Origin: CAZDXJ01 sp050303615
GTDB lineage: Bacteria > Pseudomonadota > Gammaproteobacteria > Methylococcales > Methylomonadaceae
Reading direction: 5' to 3'
Length of the DNA: 64,000 nucleotides
Assembly (NCBI GenBank): GCA_050303615.1
Contig: JBNLCC010000129.1
Location: 1 to 64,000, forward strand
Below, piece after piece: positions 1 through 8,973 of this stretch. The first letter of the stretch is position 1; every line of letters begins with the position of its first letter. The notes beneath the pieces were generated by a model. It saw nothing but the letters and a program-made list of their open reading frames with translations, was not told the origin of the DNA and made no database searches. Both the position numbers and the translations under genes were made by a program.

Positions 1-1902
1 TACGACCGCTGCAACACCAGCATGGCCGCGTTCACGATGTGTCCGCAATGCCGGCAGGAGTACGAGAATCCCGCAGACCGGCGCTTTCATGCGCAGGCGA
101 ACTGCTGTCCGGCGTGTGGGCCGCAATTGTGGCTGCAGGACCGGGATGGACGGAAAATCAATTGCCCCGATGCGCTTGCGCACGCCGCTGAGTTGCTGCA
201 ACAGGGTTATATCTTAGCGATAAAAGGTCTGGGCGGTTTCCATTTGGCCTGTGATGCCGGCAGCGAAGCGGCCGTCAGCTTGCTGCGGCATCGCAAACGC
301 CGTTATGCCAAACCGCTGGCGCTGATGGCCAGAGACCTGGATATGATTGCAACTCATGCGCATCTGGGCGATGCGGAACGGCTGGCCTTGCAGGACAAGG
401 CAGCGCCGATTGTGCTGCTTGCCGCCAAAGGCATGGGGCTCGCTTCGGGAATTGCACCCGGTGAGGATAAGCTGGGTTTTATGCTGCCTTACACGCCGTT
501 GCATTACCTGCTGATGCAGCATTTGCAGCGGCCGTTGGTGATGACTTCAGGCAACCTCAGCGAGGAACCGCAATGCAGCGCGAATGCTGCGGCGCTGAGC
601 AAATTGAAAAGCATTGCCGATTATTTTATGCTGCATGACCGGGACATCGTCAACCGGCTTGATGACTCGGTGCTGCGGTTTATGGCCGGGCAGCGCCATC
701 TGCTGCGCCGGGCGCGCGGCTTCAGTCCGGAAATGCTCGCGTTGTCCTCCGGCTTTGAATCCAGCGACGGTATCTTGGCGATGGGCGGAGAGCTGAAAAA
801 CAGTTTCTGTTTGCTCAAAGCGGGACAGGCCATTGTATCCCAGCATATCGGCGATCTTGAAGACGCCGCCACCCAGCAGGATTTCCGCAACGCTGTTACC
901 TTGTATCAGCGCTTGTTCGGGTTCGAAGTCCGGTCTGTTGCAGTCGATTTACACCCCGGCTATCTGTCTACCCAGTACGGACAGCAACGGGCGACAGAGT
1001 CGGACTTGCCATTGATCCCGGTACAACACCACCATGCCCATATTGCAGCTTGTCTGGCGGAACACCAGGTTGCCCGTGATGCGGCGCCGGTTTTGGGGGT
1101 GGTGTTCGACGGCCTGGGCATGGGAGCGGATGGCCGGCTGTGGGGCGGCGAATTCCTGTTGGCCGATTACACCGAGTTCAGACGCCTTGCCTGCCTGCAG
1201 CCCATCGCGATGCCCGGAGGCGTGCAGGCGATTCGCGAGCCGTGGCGCAATGCCTATGCGCAATTAGTGCATTATTTTGATTGGCAGTGGCTGCAGCAGG
1301 GTTATTCCGGTTTGGAGTTTATTGCTGAGTTGCAAAACAAACCGCTGGAAACGCTGGCGGCGATGATTGCCAAAGGCATCAATTCACCGCCGTGCAGTTC
1401 CTGCGGCCGGTGGTTCGATGCCTTTGCAGCGGTGTTGGGTCTGGCCGATAAGGAGATCAGTTATGAAGGGCAGGCCGCCATTGCCTTGGAAAACCTGGCG
1501 GCACCGGTATTCGATGAACAACTGCCCTATGCCGAAGCCTACACGCTGCATCGGCAGGACGGCGCCTGGGTGATCGGCTGGCAGCCGCTTTGGCAGGCGG
1601 TTCTGGCGGACCTTGGGCGAGGCCGAAACAAAGCTATCATAGCTGCACGTGTTCATCATAGCCTCGCGGAAGCGACGGTGGCAACGGTATTGAAATTATC
1701 CGGTCAGACGGCGACCGATACCATAGTTTTGAGTGGCGGCGTATTCCAAAACCGCCTGCTGCTCGAGTCAGTCACCCGGCAGTTGCTGTACAACGACAAA
1801 ACGGTATTGTCAGCGCAATCTTACCCGCTCAATGACGGCGGCCTGGCATTGGGCCAGGCCGCCGTCGCCGCGGCCAGACTGGCACATAGCCGGGCAGAGT
1901 AA
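1..1902 (+). CDS. hypF: HypF carbamoyltransferase, 5' end outside window
   Basis: This is the C-terminal part of HypF, which makes the thiocarboxamide that becomes the cyanide ligands of the [NiFe]-hydrogenase active site. The frame is open from base 1, so the ATG at 22 is an internal methionine and the acylphosphatase domain lies upstream of the window. Visible in order: the second zinc-finger motif (CPQC...CPACGP), the YrdC-like domain starting near KGLGGFHLACDA, and the Kae1-like carbamoyltransferase domain with metal-binding HHHAHIAA and the C-terminal LSGGVFQNRLL motif. No frameshift is seen. It implies that a hydrogenase maturation locus lies upstream. No other hyp gene follows; the next gene is on the opposite strand. 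Confidence 0.95.
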   Translation, partial: YDRCNTSMAAFTMCPQCRQEYENPADRRFHAQANCCPACGPQLWLQDRDGRKINCPDALAHAAELLQQGYILAIKGLGGFHLACDAGSEAAVSLLRHRKRRYAKPLALMARDLDMIATHAHLGDAERLALQDKAAPIVLLAAKGMGLASGIAPGEDKLGFMLPYTPLHYLLMQHLQRPLVMTSGNLSEEPQCSANAAALSKLKSIADYFMLHDRDIVNRLDDSVLRFMAGQRHLLRRARGFSPEMLALSSGFESSDGILAMGGELKNSFCLLKAGQAIVSQHIGDLEDAATQQDFRNAVTLYQRLFGFEVRSVAVDLHPGYLSTQYGQQRATESDLPLIPVQHHHAHIAACLAEHQVARDAAPVLGVVFDGLGMGADGRLWGGEFLLADYTEFRRLACLQPIAMPGGVQAIREPWRNAYAQLVHYFDWQWLQQGYSGLEFIAELQNKPLETLAAMIAKGINSPPCSSCGRWFDAFAAVLGLADKEISYEGQAAIALENLAAPVFDEQLPYAEAYTLHRQDGAWVIGWQPLWQAVLADLGRGRNKAIIAARVHHSLAEATVATVLKLSGQTATDTIVLSGGVFQNRLLLESVTRQLLYNDKTVLSAQSYPLNDGGLALGQAAVAAARLAHSRAE

Positions 1903-2029
1903 TTATCGAAGCCAACGCTTCGAACCCGGTTGTTTATCGCGTGTTCGTGACAAGTTTACGTTTATATTCGCATTTTTCCATAGCAGAAACAGCTGCTTAT
2001 ATTTTTAAATGTGTGTCGTTCCTGCGACG

Positions 2030-2123
2030 CAGGAGGATTGCCCGAAGCTTGCCTTCCATGGCGCTGGATACCCGCTTCCATGCGGGTATGACGGCCTGTT
2101 GATTAATCCGGTAAAGTAGAATT
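2030..2123 (-). repeat. Dispersed REP-like repeat, family A copy 1
   Basis: The reverse complement of this stretch matches 42205-42290 over about 85-90 bases with scattered mismatches. The shared core is GGAAGCGGGTATCCAGCGCC, preceded by AGGCCGTCAT. It contains a perfect 8-bp-arm hairpin at 2068-2089 (ATACCCGC / GCGGGTAT, 6-nt loop). It lies between the convergent hypF and DUF3313 genes, so it may also fold in both transcripts, but there is no T-run to support an intrinsic terminator. Confidence 0.8.
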
Positions 2124-2159
2124 TGGCGTGAAAAGACACAAGAATCGAATAGGTGTCGT

Positions 2160-2855
2160 TTACTTAGGGACAACGCAATCCGTCCCGCCGCGGTTTTCGC
2201 ACAAATGATAACCGGCGCGATCTACCCAGAACTTCATAACATTTTCGACATCGCCCCAGGATTTTAACGATAAACTGCTCAGAGATTTCGAACCGATGCG
2301 TTCGTCAACGCCTTCGGCCAACAATTCCCCTGTTTCCGCATCGGTTGCTTTTGCCTCGACGCTTGCCTTGCCGACCAATGGCGAATCGCCGGTTACCAGG
2401 CTGCCCAATTTGGTTGCAAGGCGTAATTGCGGTACTATGGTCGATATAGTTTCCATCACGACCCTTCCTTCTTCCAGTTTTACGATAGCTACACTGATGC
2501 GCAAGGTACCCGGTTCGGGTATCCTGACCATTTCGTAGTCTTGCGCAAATTTGTTATACATCAGATTATAGAAATAGTCGGCCAGGCGTTGCGCGTCTGC
2601 GCGGGATACATTGTTGAGTTGTGATGCATTGCCACGCCAAATAGTAACGGGATCGAGCAGGATTTTATTATATTTTGCCCAGTCTGCATCCGGGTTAATA
2701 TATAACCGCTCGGCTTGACCTTTTTTGCCGGGCTGTAAAATGGAATAATCAGGTAAAAAACCGGTGTATTGAGGAACCGGTCCAGGTTTGGTTGCCGCAC
2801 AGCCGAACGTAAGCAGCGTACCGACAATCAATGGCAATGAGTACAATTTGTTCAT
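2160..2855 (-). CDS. DUF3313 family lipoprotein
   Basis: A 231-residue protein with a lipoprotein signal peptide (hydrophobic segment followed by LTFGC, lipidated Cys at residue 19). The mature part resembles the DUF3313 family of small envelope lipoproteins of unknown function: a central YINPDADWAKYNKILLDPV-type segment, a long helix with ADAQRLADYFYNLMY, and a region running IVKLEEGRVVMETISTIVPQL. It is predicted to be anchored in the outer or inner membrane facing the periplasm. It stands alone, converging on hypF. Confidence 0.75.
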   Translation of the reverse strand: MNKLYSLPLIVGTLLTFGCAATKPGPVPQYTGFLPDYSILQPGKKGQAERLYINPDADWAKYNKILLDPVTIWRGNASQLNNVSRADAQRLADYFYNLMYNKFAQDYEMVRIPEPGTLRISVAIVKLEEGRVVMETISTIVPQLRLATKLGSLVTGDSPLVGKASVEAKATDAETGELLAEGVDERIGSKSLSSLSLKSWGDVENVMKFWVDRAGYHLCENRGGTDCVVPK

Positions 2856-3263
2856 AAATCGCTCTTTTTAAAGATTGCAAAAGATCCCGCTTGCCTTTTG
2901 GATCCGATATTGAAAGACATGTAAATCTTTCCGCAGTGCCGGCCACCCCACAACCGGGGAAAATGACATACTCCATGAAAGTTTAGTCATAGCTGGGTAT
3001 GACTGCAAATATCATTTGGCATTTGATCCTAAATATTGCGGCTAGGTGAGAGACGAAGTGATCGAAAATTATTCGGAGCTGCTCAGCATGAATTGTGAAT
3101 TGGGTTAGCAAGAGGGACAAGCCGTTGCGCTTGATCGACAGTGGATTTGTGGCAGTTAAAGTCAGGGATTACTTTACCGAACTTTATCCGTCTGGCTGGA
3201 CAAACCGAAATTCAAAATGTCTTGCAAAAAACAACGGTACGGTTTAAAGTCTGTAAGGCAGAA

Positions 3264-3291
3264 TTCGAATCGGCAATCAATTTCCTATACT
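3264..3291 (+). promoter_or_regulatory. Candidate promoter for the glycogen-linked cluster
   Basis: TTCGAA (3264-3269), a 16-nt spacer and TATACT (3286-3291). The preceding C gives CTATACT, the extended -10 favoured by sigma-S. It lies about 85 nt before the start of the DUF4912 gene. The rest of the 520-base gap 2856-3375 holds the upstream region of the DUF3313 gene and a small inverted repeat (GAAAGA/TCTTTC, about 2911-2930); I see no gene in it. The promoter call is by eye only. Confidence 0.3.
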
Positions 3292-3375
3292 AATAACAAA
3301 GTTTGCAGGCACAGTCATTTAATTGTTTGTATGGAGAAATTAACAATAAAAAAAATAGTTTGACTTAGCTGGGTG

Positions 3376-4107
3376 ATGAAAATTTGGCATTCAGGACGTG
3401 GTTCCCAAATAAAGCTCTCAGCACAGGAAATATGTGACATCAGCCGGGAAATCAGCAGCAGTTTTGCGCCCGAACATGCAACCTTCTTACCGGAGCTTGT
3501 GCTTTTACCGGTCGACCCTTTCCACATGTATGCTTACTGGAACCTTGGCGAACCTCAGGTAACCCATTCTCTTACCAATGCTTCCGACCATCGATTAATA
3601 TTAAGGATTTATTGGCGTCCGGATGAAAATAGGGACGTTACTAAAACGAAATTATGGTTTGATCTGCCTATTTGCGGCAACCGAAATCAAAAAAAAATTC
3701 CTTTGCCAATCGATAAAACCGCTTATTCGGCTGCCATAGGCATACGCCGTTCGGATAACCGTTTTGACGTATTGGCTTATTCCAATACCGTCCATGTGCC
3801 GCGTGGAAACGTTGCACCGTTTACCCAACGGCAAGATACGGCCGAGTCCGTGCCGCAAAGCGTCGAAGCGCCGGTTCAACGCTTCGAAACAAGCAGTACG
3901 GAGTCATGCCCTGATAACACGGACGTTAACCATCAAGACATTGATGTCCGCTATGAAAATATTTTTGCCGATGCTGTTTTCAGTTCTCCTTTAATGGACA
4001 TTTTGCCGGAAAGAAGTTTTGACGAACATTTGATTCACAAAAAAACGTCCCCTGAAAAATCACATTACGCCAGCAGCAACGCTTCCGGTCAGATAAATAA
4101 TCGCTAG
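3376..4107 (+). CDS. DUF4912 domain protein
   Basis: A protein of about 243 residues. Residues ~35-60 carry LVLLPVDPFHMYAYWNLGE, the hallmark of DUF4912, a small beta-rich domain of unknown role often encoded next to GH57 enzymes. The second half is low complexity and probably disordered. I prefer the ATG at 3376; a GTG directly before it (3373) is also open. The gene ends 5 bases before the GH57 gene, so the two are almost certainly co-transcribed. A binding or targeting role in alpha-glucan metabolism is inferred from this context only. No signal peptide, so probably cytoplasmic. Confidence 0.75.
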   Translation: MKIWHSGRGSQIKLSAQEICDISREISSSFAPEHATFLPELVLLPVDPFHMYAYWNLGEPQVTHSLTNASDHRLILRIYWRPDENRDVTKTKLWFDLPICGNRNQKKIPLPIDKTAYSAAIGIRRSDNRFDVLAYSNTVHVPRGNVAPFTQRQDTAESVPQSVEAPVQRFETSSTESCPDNTDVNHQDIDVRYENIFADAVFSSPLMDILPERSFDEHLIHKKTSPEKSHYASSNASGQINNR

Positions 4108-4112
4108 CGGCA

Positions 4113-5708
4113 ATGGAAAAAGGATACCTCAGCATTATCCTGCATGCACACCTACCCTATGTGCGGCATCCCGAACATGATAGTTTTTTTGAAGAAAACT
4201 GGTTGTTCGAGGCCATTACCGAGAGCTATATCCCGTTGCTCGGTATGCTGGACCGGCTGCAACAGGACAACGTGGATTATCGGCTTACGCTATCCCTGTC
4301 ACCAACGCTTATTTCCATGTTGCGCGACGAACTATTGACAATGCGCTATTTGCGGCATTTGCACAAACAGCTGGAACTGGCTGAAAAGGAAATCGTCAGA
4401 ACCCGCAATCAAGCGGATTATCAAAAATTAGCCCGCCTGTACCGGCGCTATTTCTTAAATACGCTCGACGTTTATCAAAACCGATACCAGTGCGATCTGC
4501 CGGCAGCTTTCAGGCAGCATCAGGCTACCGGTAAACTCGAATTGATTACCTGCGCGGCAACTCACGGGTTTTTGCCGCTACTCAGCATCAGTGAAACAGC
4601 GGTTCGTAACCAAGTTAACATCGGCATCGAGACGTTTGCGGAGCATGTAGGCAATACGCCTTGCGGTTTTTGGCTGCCTGAATGCGGTTATTATCCCGGT
4701 CTGGAAAGCGTGTTGAGTGATGCCGGCATCAAGTATTTTTTTGTTGATACGCACGGTGTCATGCAGGCCGGTCAGCGTCCTCGCTACGGTGTCTATGCGC
4801 CGCTGGATTGCGGTAACGGCGTTGCGGCGTTTGCACGCGACCCGCAGTCATCGCATCAGGTATGGAGCGCCGAACAAGGCTATCCGGGAGACCCCGAATA
4901 TCGCGAATATTATCGGGATATTGGTTTCGATCTGGATTTGGCATATATCGCCCCGTATATCCTGGAAGGCACAACGCGCATCAACACCGGCATCAAATAC
5001 TACCGGGTAACCGGCAAACAGCGGAATAAGGCATTGTATCAACCGCAAAATGCACGGGCCAAAGCAAAATTACATGCACGGGATTTTATTGATAAACGGC
5101 AAAGGCAATTTGACCAGCTCGGTCCTGGCATGGACCGGCTCCCGATTATTGTGGCCCCTTACGATGCGGAACTGTTCGGGCATTGGTGGTTTGAAGGACC
5201 GCGTTGGCTGGAATGGGTTTTACGCATGGCGAGCGAGAGCGGCAACGGCATTCAGATGATCACCTGCAGCGAATATTTAAACTGTTATACAACGCAGCAA
5301 ATCGCTATCCCCTCCGCTTCGACCTGGGGAGATCAGGGTTATTCCGGTTATTGGATCAACGAACAAAACGATTGGATCTGGCCGCACCTGCACAAAGCGG
5401 GCGAACAAATGGAAAAATTGGCATTTGATTTTCGTGGCGTAACCGCCAAACCGCTGCAGGAGAGGGCTCTGAATCAGGCGGCGCGTTCGCTGTTGTTGGC
5501 GCAGGCGTCGGATTGGCCTTTTATCATGAAATCGGGAACCACCGTCGAATATGCCAACAAACGGATTACAGACCATTTGGCCCGCTTTAATTATTTACAT
5601 GAGAGTATTCGCAATAACCGCATCGATGAGCGTTATCTGGCAGCGCTGGAGATCCTAGATGACATTTTCCCGAATATCGATTATCGCCACTACAAACCTC
5701 GGCAATAG
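4113..5708 (+). CDS. GH57 1,4-alpha-glucan branching enzyme
   Basis: A 531-residue family-57 glycoside hydrolase of the DUF1957-type branching-enzyme branch, which moves segments of an alpha-1,4-glucan to an alpha-1,6 position during glycogen synthesis. The N-terminus GYLSIILHAHLPYVRHPEH is typical. The likely nucleophile is Glu190 in FWLPECGYY and the likely acid/base is Asp351 in APYDAELFGHWWFEGP, both matching the known positions in archaeal GH57 branching enzymes. Helical C-terminal regions follow. Length is normal for the family and there is no signal peptide. It lies 5 bases after the DUF4912 gene and about 60 bases before the CBM21-EEP gene on the same strand. Confidence 0.9.
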   Translation: MEKGYLSIILHAHLPYVRHPEHDSFFEENWLFEAITESYIPLLGMLDRLQQDNVDYRLTLSLSPTLISMLRDELLTMRYLRHLHKQLELAEKEIVRTRNQADYQKLARLYRRYFLNTLDVYQNRYQCDLPAAFRQHQATGKLELITCAATHGFLPLLSISETAVRNQVNIGIETFAEHVGNTPCGFWLPECGYYPGLESVLSDAGIKYFFVDTHGVMQAGQRPRYGVYAPLDCGNGVAAFARDPQSSHQVWSAEQGYPGDPEYREYYRDIGFDLDLAYIAPYILEGTTRINTGIKYYRVTGKQRNKALYQPQNARAKAKLHARDFIDKRQRQFDQLGPGMDRLPIIVAPYDAELFGHWWFEGPRWLEWVLRMASESGNGIQMITCSEYLNCYTTQQIAIPSASTWGDQGYSGYWINEQNDWIWPHLHKAGEQMEKLAFDFRGVTAKPLQERALNQAARSLLLAQASDWPFIMKSGTTVEYANKRITDHLARFNYLHESIRNNRIDERYLAALEILDDIFPNIDYRHYKPRQ

Positions 5709-5771
5709 AACAGTCAATTGGGATAATATAACTTTTTCCGAATTTCAGACCGGACAGTGCGGAGACAAAGT

Positions 5772-7277
5772 ATGGCCAAAATCCAACTGCTGTATGTTGA
5801 AAATGTAATATCCAGAAAAAAAAGGCGGGTTTGCCAACAATTGAACTTTTTTTTACTGTTGGACAATGTCAGTTACGACAAACAGGTCGATGTAATCTGG
5901 TGTGGCGAGGATGGCATTTGGCACAACTTGCCGGCGGTGTTTCACAGTCAGGCGGAACACGGTAAGGAATACTGGCAGGCGTCGATCAGCCACTATCTCA
6001 GTGCCCGACAATCGCTTCCGGGAAACATTCGTTTCGGCATCCGCTATCAATGCCTCGGTAATGAGTATTGGGATAACAACCATGGCAGCAATTATTCCAG
6101 CCAAGCCGATTCCGGTGTGATGCTGGCGCATAATATTGCGCTGCACAATATCGGTTTTACTGAAACATTGAAATCCGGACGCAAATCCTTTTCCGTTGTG
6201 GTAGCGATTGACCAAGCCCTGCATGCCGAAAAGGTTACGATTCACTGGACAACCGACAATTGGCGGCATACGCATAAGACCGCTTGCCGTTTTCAGTGCG
6301 ACTACTGGGACAGCAAAGCACAAAGCAACGCGCGCAATCCTAACCAATATGGTGCACAGGTTTGGCATGCGCGGATTAAGCCGGGGAACGCTTTCCGGGT
6401 GCAATACAGCATTTGCTGCGAAACCAAGGAGCGGACGCTATGGGACAATAACCGCGGTAAAAATTATTCGGCAAGCCATGAGCCGCTGAAGGTGCTGATC
6501 CTTAATCTGCATTGTTATCAGGAGGATAATCAGGATCATAAATTTTCGCAAATTGCCAAGGCAATTGACGAGCAGCATATCGACATAGTCTGCTTTCAGG
6601 AAGTGGCTGAACTTTGGAACGACGGTGCAGGGGACTGGCAATCCAATTCAGCAAAAATCATTAATGATCGCCTACACAGGCCTTATCATCTCTACACCGA
6701 TTGGGCGCATCGCGGTTTTGACAAGTACCGTGAAGGCGTCGCTATTTTGAGCAAATACCCGTTGTCGGAACAGGAATCCCGGTATGTTTCGGACAGCCAC
6801 GACATCTACCATATCCATTCCCGAAAAGTGGTGATGGCCCAAATTCGTATTCCCTATATCGGTATCATCAATGTTTTTTCCGCACATTTAAGCTGGTGGG
6901 AGGACGGTTTCCAACAACAATTTGCCAGACTTCAGGACTGGGCTAATTCGAAAGCAGACGGAAACCTCATCGGGACCCTGCTGTGCGGCGATTTCAATAT
7001 CACCGCCGGCTCAAGCGGCTATCAACAGGTAGTTGCCGGCAATGAATATGAAGACCAGTATCTGGCAGCCAATGCGCATGGCCTGTTTGAAAAAATATTC
7101 AGGGTCAACGATCCGCACTGGCGGCATGATTTGGCCGATGATTACCGGATCGATTATGTGTTTTTGAACAAAACAAGTCAGCTGCAAGTGATATCGGCAC
7201 GGGTTTTGTTTACTGAACAGGATTATGGGACCGTTTCGGATCATTGTGGTTATTTGATGGCGTTTGAACCCAAGTAA
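5772..7277 (+). CDS. Tandem CBM21-type domains fused to EEP phosphodiesterase domain
   Basis: About 501 residues. Two N-terminal modules each end in the CBM21 starch-binding signature: YWDNNHGSNYS (Trp100) and LWDNNRGKNYS (Trp224). From about residue 235 an endonuclease/exonuclease/phosphatase (EEP) domain follows with its catalytic motifs: CFQEV (Glu277), HLSWW, CGDFN (Asp407, Asn409), RIDYVF and SDHCG (His491). The EEP fold cleaves phosphodiester or phosphomonoester bonds in nucleic acids, lipids or sugar phosphates; the substrate here is unknown. ATG 5772 is preferred over an upstream in-frame GTG at 5757 because GGAGA sits 6 bases before it. No signal peptide. The context suggests action on, or attached to, glycogen granules; that is inference. 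Confidence 0.8.
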   Translation: MAKIQLLYVENVISRKKRRVCQQLNFFLLLDNVSYDKQVDVIWCGEDGIWHNLPAVFHSQAEHGKEYWQASISHYLSARQSLPGNIRFGIRYQCLGNEYWDNNHGSNYSSQADSGVMLAHNIALHNIGFTETLKSGRKSFSVVVAIDQALHAEKVTIHWTTDNWRHTHKTACRFQCDYWDSKAQSNARNPNQYGAQVWHARIKPGNAFRVQYSICCETKERTLWDNNRGKNYSASHEPLKVLILNLHCYQEDNQDHKFSQIAKAIDEQHIDIVCFQEVAELWNDGAGDWQSNSAKIINDRLHRPYHLYTDWAHRGFDKYREGVAILSKYPLSEQESRYVSDSHDIYHIHSRKVVMAQIRIPYIGIINVFSAHLSWWEDGFQQQFARLQDWANSKADGNLIGTLLCGDFNITAGSSGYQQVVAGNEYEDQYLAANAHGLFEKIFRVNDPHWRHDLADDYRIDYVFLNKTSQLQVISARVLFTEQDYGTVSDHCGYLMAFEPK

Positions 7278-7376
7278 ATGTCAGCTGGCATGGATGTAAA
7301 ACTTGCGGAGTGATCCGCCGTTTTGCGGCTCGGCGCGATTCAGTTTTAAATATATAGTTTTACAAGAGGAAACGAT

Positions 7377-8972
7377 ATGCAGTTTGCAGAACAATATGCC
7401 AGGCCGGTACAAGGGCAACTGGGCGGTTTTTTTCAACGGATCAACGATTACCGGGATAGTTTCGATCTACGTTGGGGAAAAATCGATTTTGAACTGTTCT
7501 ACGGTGCATCTGCCAATTTAAAGGTCATTTTAAAAGTTTATCGCGCCAATAATATCTGTGAAACCTACATTGTCGATACCGATGCCTATGATATTGAATG
7601 GAACCGGCACAAAAGGGGGACGCGCGATTTTTATATTTACCCTGATTCCACGTACTTCGGCAAAATCAGTTGTATTAAATTTGCTTTCATAATCCATCTC
7701 GGTGAGCATTCCATTCCCTCGCAAAAAGAATATATTTTTATGGACTGGTACCAGTTGCAGGATGGGCAACCGCAGCATCGTGCCATTACCGGCGAATGGG
7801 CTACGGATAACCGTTACCGAACCTATGAACTGGATGCCGCTGAATTACAATGTGATGCGGACTGGTATAGCCATCATTTTGATTCGCTGCATTTGATCCC
7901 CAAATTCACCAAAGGCCAACTGTATCATCCCTATCATCCCAAACAGTTTATTCATCAGCATATCAACAAGGTGATACGCTGCAAACGGGACAATCCGGAG
8001 CGGTTTTGCACCATTAAGGTGAGTGTCGATTGTATCGATGACAATGATTTTATCAATCATCTGCTGCATGCCCGGCATGAAGGTGTCTGGGTGCAGTGCA
8101 TCGTCGACTGGCGGAAAATGACGATGACCAACAGCCAGACCTATGCCCGGTTAAAAAGGTCCGGTATTGAGCTGCTCGGCGTGTTTTGCACCCCCAATCA
8201 TCATTTGATCGAAGTCGAACCGGATATGCATACCAAATTTATTATATTTAACGAAGAGGACTGTATCCTCGGTTCCTTCAATATCACCTTCGATCGCTGG
8301 TGGGCTAATTGGGAATCCGGGATGACATTTCATTCCAAAGGCGTCTGCCGGCTATTGGATAATATTTTCCAAAGCCAACGCGGCGGGGTGATCCAGAAGT
8401 ACGGCATCGACCCGCTCAGTCCTTTTAATTTGCTGTATACCTTCGGCCGGCATACCATGCAAAACGGCCGGGTATACCGCCCGCATCATGCCATTCTGGC
8501 CGAAATCCATCGCGCCCGGCGTTCAATCAGGATCTGCCTGTTTTTAATCGGAGACCTGCTCGGCGATTACCACGACAGCGTGGTTAATGCCTTGATCCAA
8601 GCCTATGGCCGCGGCGTCGACGTGCATATTCTGTTTAACGGCCATCTGGCCAGACAGGGGCGGATCGGCATCGAACGTTCGATGCAGGAAGAGCTGAATC
8701 GGCCATTGTTGCCTGCAGTGCAGCGCCTAAAAGATGCCGGCATTCCGGTGGGGCTGGTTTACGGGCAGGACGATCATCCGGTGCCGTATTCGCCGATTCA
8801 TTCCAAATATTGCATTATCGATGATTATATCGTCATCGAAGGAAGTTTTAACTGGTACAACACTTCGGTGTTTTCCCATGATCTGATTGTGGTGGCCGCC
8901 AATCACGCTGTGGCTCAACCTTATTTGTACGAATTCTATGAAATACAGCGGTCGTTTAGAGTTTACTATTGA
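7377..8972 (+). CDS. Phospholipase-D-like protein with beta-rich N-terminal domain
   Basis: 531 residues. The C-terminal two thirds has two PLD-type lobes. The second HKD motif is intact (His475, Lys477, Asp482 in IHSKYCIID, then EGSFNW). The first is partly degenerate: His285 and Lys287 are present in MHTKFIIFN, but Asn292 replaces the Asp. The first ~150 residues look beta-rich and may be a carbohydrate-binding module like those in the upstream gene, though no clear CBM motif is visible. No signal peptide. PLD enzymes hydrolyse or transfer phosphodiester bonds using one His from each lobe, so activity is plausible despite the Asn. It is the last gene of the cluster and its stop lies 1 base from the stop of the convergent transaldolase gene. 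Confidence 0.75.
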   Translation: MQFAEQYARPVQGQLGGFFQRINDYRDSFDLRWGKIDFELFYGASANLKVILKVYRANNICETYIVDTDAYDIEWNRHKRGTRDFYIYPDSTYFGKISCIKFAFIIHLGEHSIPSQKEYIFMDWYQLQDGQPQHRAITGEWATDNRYRTYELDAAELQCDADWYSHHFDSLHLIPKFTKGQLYHPYHPKQFIHQHINKVIRCKRDNPERFCTIKVSVDCIDDNDFINHLLHARHEGVWVQCIVDWRKMTMTNSQTYARLKRSGIELLGVFCTPNHHLIEVEPDMHTKFIIFNEEDCILGSFNITFDRWWANWESGMTFHSKGVCRLLDNIFQSQRGGVIQKYGIDPLSPFNLLYTFGRHTMQNGRVYRPHHAILAEIHRARRSIRICLFLIGDLLGDYHDSVVNALIQAYGRGVDVHILFNGHLARQGRIGIERSMQEELNRPLLPAVQRLKDAGIPVGLVYGQDDHPVPYSPIHSKYCIIDDYIVIEGSFNWYNTSVFSHDLIVVAANHAVAQPYLYEFYEIQRSFRVYY

Positions 8973-8973
8973 G

